DNA of 8,322 nucleotides, taken from the NCBI GenBank assembly GCA_947259435.1, contig CAMYMP010000720.1, positions 1 through 8,322 of the forward strand, written 5' to 3'. Source of the stretch: an uncultured Woeseiaceae bacterium (lineage in GTDB: Bacteria > Pseudomonadota > Gammaproteobacteria > Woeseiales > Woeseiaceae). The notes under the pieces are model-generated. The model did no database searches. It saw only the letters and a program-made list of their open reading frames with translations, and was not told the origin of the DNA. The position numbers and the translations under genes are program-made. The stretch's first letter is position 1. The number at the start of each line of letters is the position of its first letter. Shown here in pieces: positions 6,928-8,322 of the stretch.

Positions 6928-7542
6928 ATGACTATTAATCAACCTAAGTTACCCTACGAGCGAAATGCGCTTGAGCCGCACGTATCTGCGGAAACGCTTT
7001 CGTTTCACTACGGCAAACATCATCGCGGCTACGTCAATAAGCTCAACGAGCTGATTGACAAAACGCCGTATCAAGAATTGTCAATTGAAGAAATCATCGC
7101 ACTGGCGCGCAAAAAAGCCGATGTCGACATATTGCAAAATGCATTGCAGGCATGGAACCACGCATTTCTCTGGGAGAGCATGTCGCCAACGGGCGCGGCG
7201 AAGCCCGACGGGCGAATAAAGGAAATGATCCAGAGCGAATTCGGTGATCTTGAAGGATTCAAACGCCGGTTCGGCAACGCCGCGTTGTCGCTGTTTGGAA
7301 GCGGCTGGACGTGGTTGGTCCAGGATGGAACTAATTTGCGTATTTTGACCACCGGCAACGCCGACTCACCGGTCGGCACCAGGATGACGCCATTGCTGAC
7401 GCTTGATGTCTGGGAACATGCTTACTATCTCGATTACAAGAACGAGCGCAAGCGCTATATCAGATCGTTTCTCGACAATCTGATCAACTGGAAATTTGCG
7501 GCCGCAAATCTCAATAACGCCGAAAAGAGCAAAGCGGCCTGA
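6928..7542 (+). CDS. sodB: Superoxide dismutase, iron type
   Basis: This enzyme converts superoxide to hydrogen peroxide and oxygen in the cytosol. The 204-residue protein has the four metal ligands of the Fe/Mn family: H27 (FHYGKHH), H78 (QAWNHAFLW), and D160 and H164 (DVWEHAYYLDY). The second-shell glutamine is Q74, four residues before H78. The position that is Gln in most Mn enzymes is Ala (A145, GNADSP). This pattern points to an Fe enzyme, although metal choice cannot be proved from sequence. GSGWTWLV is intact. It ends with a short Lys/Ala-rich tail and has no signal peptide. The ribosome site AAGGAGGT (6915-6922) is near perfect and 5 bases before the ATG, suggesting strong expression. 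The upstream region carries two operator-like sites. A small coiled-coil gene follows 57 bases downstream with no terminator between. Confidence 0.96.
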   Translation: MTINQPKLPYERNALEPHVSAETLSFHYGKHHRGYVNKLNELIDKTPYQELSIEEIIALARKKADVDILQNALQAWNHAFLWESMSPTGAAKPDGRIKEMIQSEFGDLEGFKRRFGNAALSLFGSGWTWLVQDGTNLRILTTGNADSPVGTRMTPLLTLDVWEHAYYLDYKNERKRYIRSFLDNLINWKFAAANLNNAEKSKAA

Positions 7543-7599
7543 TACTTACGCTGATAACTGGCGAAAGTTTTTATCCAAGATTTTTCGAAGAGGAGAACA

Positions 7600-7887
7600 A
7601 TGAATACAGGAGAATTACAGCAGCAGAAAATTCGCGCAGAGCTCGAGCAGCTTCGAGCAGAACTCGATAAACTCAAAGCACAAGCAGAAGAATCCAGCGC
7701 GGAAAAACAGATTAAATTCGATCGCTATCTCGACACTCTCGATGAGAAGCGTAGTGAAGTCGGCGAGAAGCTCGAAGCTCTGAAAGATTCCGGCGACGAT
7801 GCGATCGACGATATCAAGAAAGGCCTCAAAGAGGCGTGGCAGCGGCTGGCCATCGCGAAGACCGCAGCCAAGAGCAGATTTCACTAA
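7600..7887 (+). CDS. Small coiled-coil protein, sll1863-type stress-response family (likely)
   Basis: A 95-residue, highly charged, cytosolic protein with no signal peptide and no cysteine. Residues about 5-62 form a nearly continuous coiled coil with Leu/Ile/Ala spaced in heptads and abundant Glu/Lys/Gln (IRAELEQLRAELDKLKAQAE). A short break at SGDD (64-67) leads to a second helix (DDIKKGLKEAWQRLAIAKTAAKSRF). This two-part layout, with an acidic turn before a Lys-rich amphipathic helix containing EAW, resembles proteins I know as the sll1863 family of stress-response proteins. The resemblance is from memory and is not tested. The ATG has AGGAGA at 7591-7596. It lies 57 bases after sodB without an intervening terminator and before a clear one, so co-expression with superoxide dismutase is likely. 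Molecular function is unknown. Confidence 0.8.
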   Translation: MNTGELQQQKIRAELEQLRAELDKLKAQAEESSAEKQIKFDRYLDTLDEKRSEVGEKLEALKDSGDDAIDDIKKGLKEAWQRLAIAKTAAKSRFH

Positions 7888-7908
7888 AAAACAGTAGTTA
7901 TAGATGAC

Positions 7909-7945
7909 AGAGAGCCATCCTTTTGGGATGGCTCTCTTCATTTTT
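7909..7945 (+). terminator. Intrinsic terminator after the sodB / coiled-coil unit
   Basis: A perfect 12-bp stem pairs 7909-7920 (AGAGAGCCATCC) with 7926-7937 around the loop TTTTG. It is followed by TCATTTTT, a slightly interrupted T run on the plus strand. It starts 21 bases after the coiled-coil stop codon and separates this unit from the antiporter gene. Confidence 0.88.
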
Positions 7946-7979
7946 GATTACACTAAGAGCCAAATATCCTGATGGCCAG

Positions 7980-8322
7980 ATGACTATGCACGGCAATGAC
8001 CTTCTTATATTGAGCGGCGTGCTCGTTGCCGGATTTGCCTGCCAATGGCTTGCCTGGCGAATCAAATTACCTTCCATTCTGTTGTTACTGCTCGTTGGAA
8101 TCGTCCTGGGTCCGGCGCTCGGCTGGCTCAATCCCGACGAAGTGTTCGGTAAGCTACTCGAGCCTTTCGTATCACTGGCTGTTGCCGTCATCCTGTATGA
8201 AGGCAGCATGACGCTTAAACTAACCGAGATACGTGGTCACGGCGACGTCGTCCGCAACCTGGTCACGGTAGGGGTTCTCGTTACATGGGCCGTCGCAACT
8301 TTCGCCGCTCATTTCTTTCTCG
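7980..8322 (+). CDS. Cation/proton antiporter (CPA family), N-terminal part
   Basis: The first 114 codons of an inner-membrane transporter that runs off the window. The reading is MTMHGNDLLILSGVLVAG..., with hydrophobic segments at about residues 8-26, 31-50, 62-76 and 92-114. SILLLLLVGIVLGP and AVAVILYEGSMTLKL are hallmarks of the Na+/H+ exchanger domain in NhaP-like bacterial antiporters (the second is usually ILFEGG-L-L). It should exchange Na+ or K+ for protons. The ATG at 7980 is chosen; a second ATG at 7986 is equally possible, and neither has a strong ribosome site. The preceding terminator makes it a separate transcription unit. The C-terminal part, which would show any TrkA-type regulatory domain, is not visible. 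Confidence 0.9.
   Translation, partial: MTMHGNDLLILSGVLVAGFACQWLAWRIKLPSILLLLLVGIVLGPALGWLNPDEVFGKLLEPFVSLAVAVILYEGSMTLKLTEIRGHGDVVRNLVTVGVLVTWAVATFAAHFFL

Overview
The window is about 8.3 kb of a bacterial chromosome of moderate GC content. It most resembles a free-living, probably marine or sediment, gammaproteobacterium. This rests on the style of the proteins: a large secreted S8 protease with an inhibitor I9 prodomain and a PA insert, an Fe-type SodB, GpsA, and Sec-exported proteins with a WPD-SLGCP or RLACFD motif. The lineage is inference. There are no insertion sequences, CRISPR arrays, phage genes, tRNA or rRNA.

Left part (1-1170): a short segment with no supported gene, then a minus-strand gene (143-679) for a small exported protein of unknown function, then 491 bp of non-coding DNA. 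Centre (1171-4235): a plus-strand gene for a secreted subtilisin-like protease of about 1000 residues. It is interrupted near 1365-1373 by a one-base frameshift and followed by a very strong intrinsic terminator. Converging on it is a minus-strand gene (4259-4969) for a putative lipoprotein made of two tandem copies of one domain.

Right part (5150-8322, all plus strand): a glutathione S-transferase family gene lies 11 nt upstream of gpsA (glycerol-3-phosphate dehydrogenase, phospholipid precursor synthesis), so the two are probably one operon. Next comes a regulated-looking promoter region with two tandem operator-like sites, then sodB (Fe superoxide dismutase) and a small coiled-coil gene resembling the sll1863-type stress-response family. 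A terminator closes this unit. The window ends inside a cation/proton antiporter gene.

Most of the content is housekeeping and stress defence. The points most worth a second look are the tandem TCGCAAYCATTGYGA sites over the sodB promoters, the gap-free domain duplication in the 4259-4969 lipoprotein, and the frameshift in the protease. I did not find a convincing new multi-gene system.
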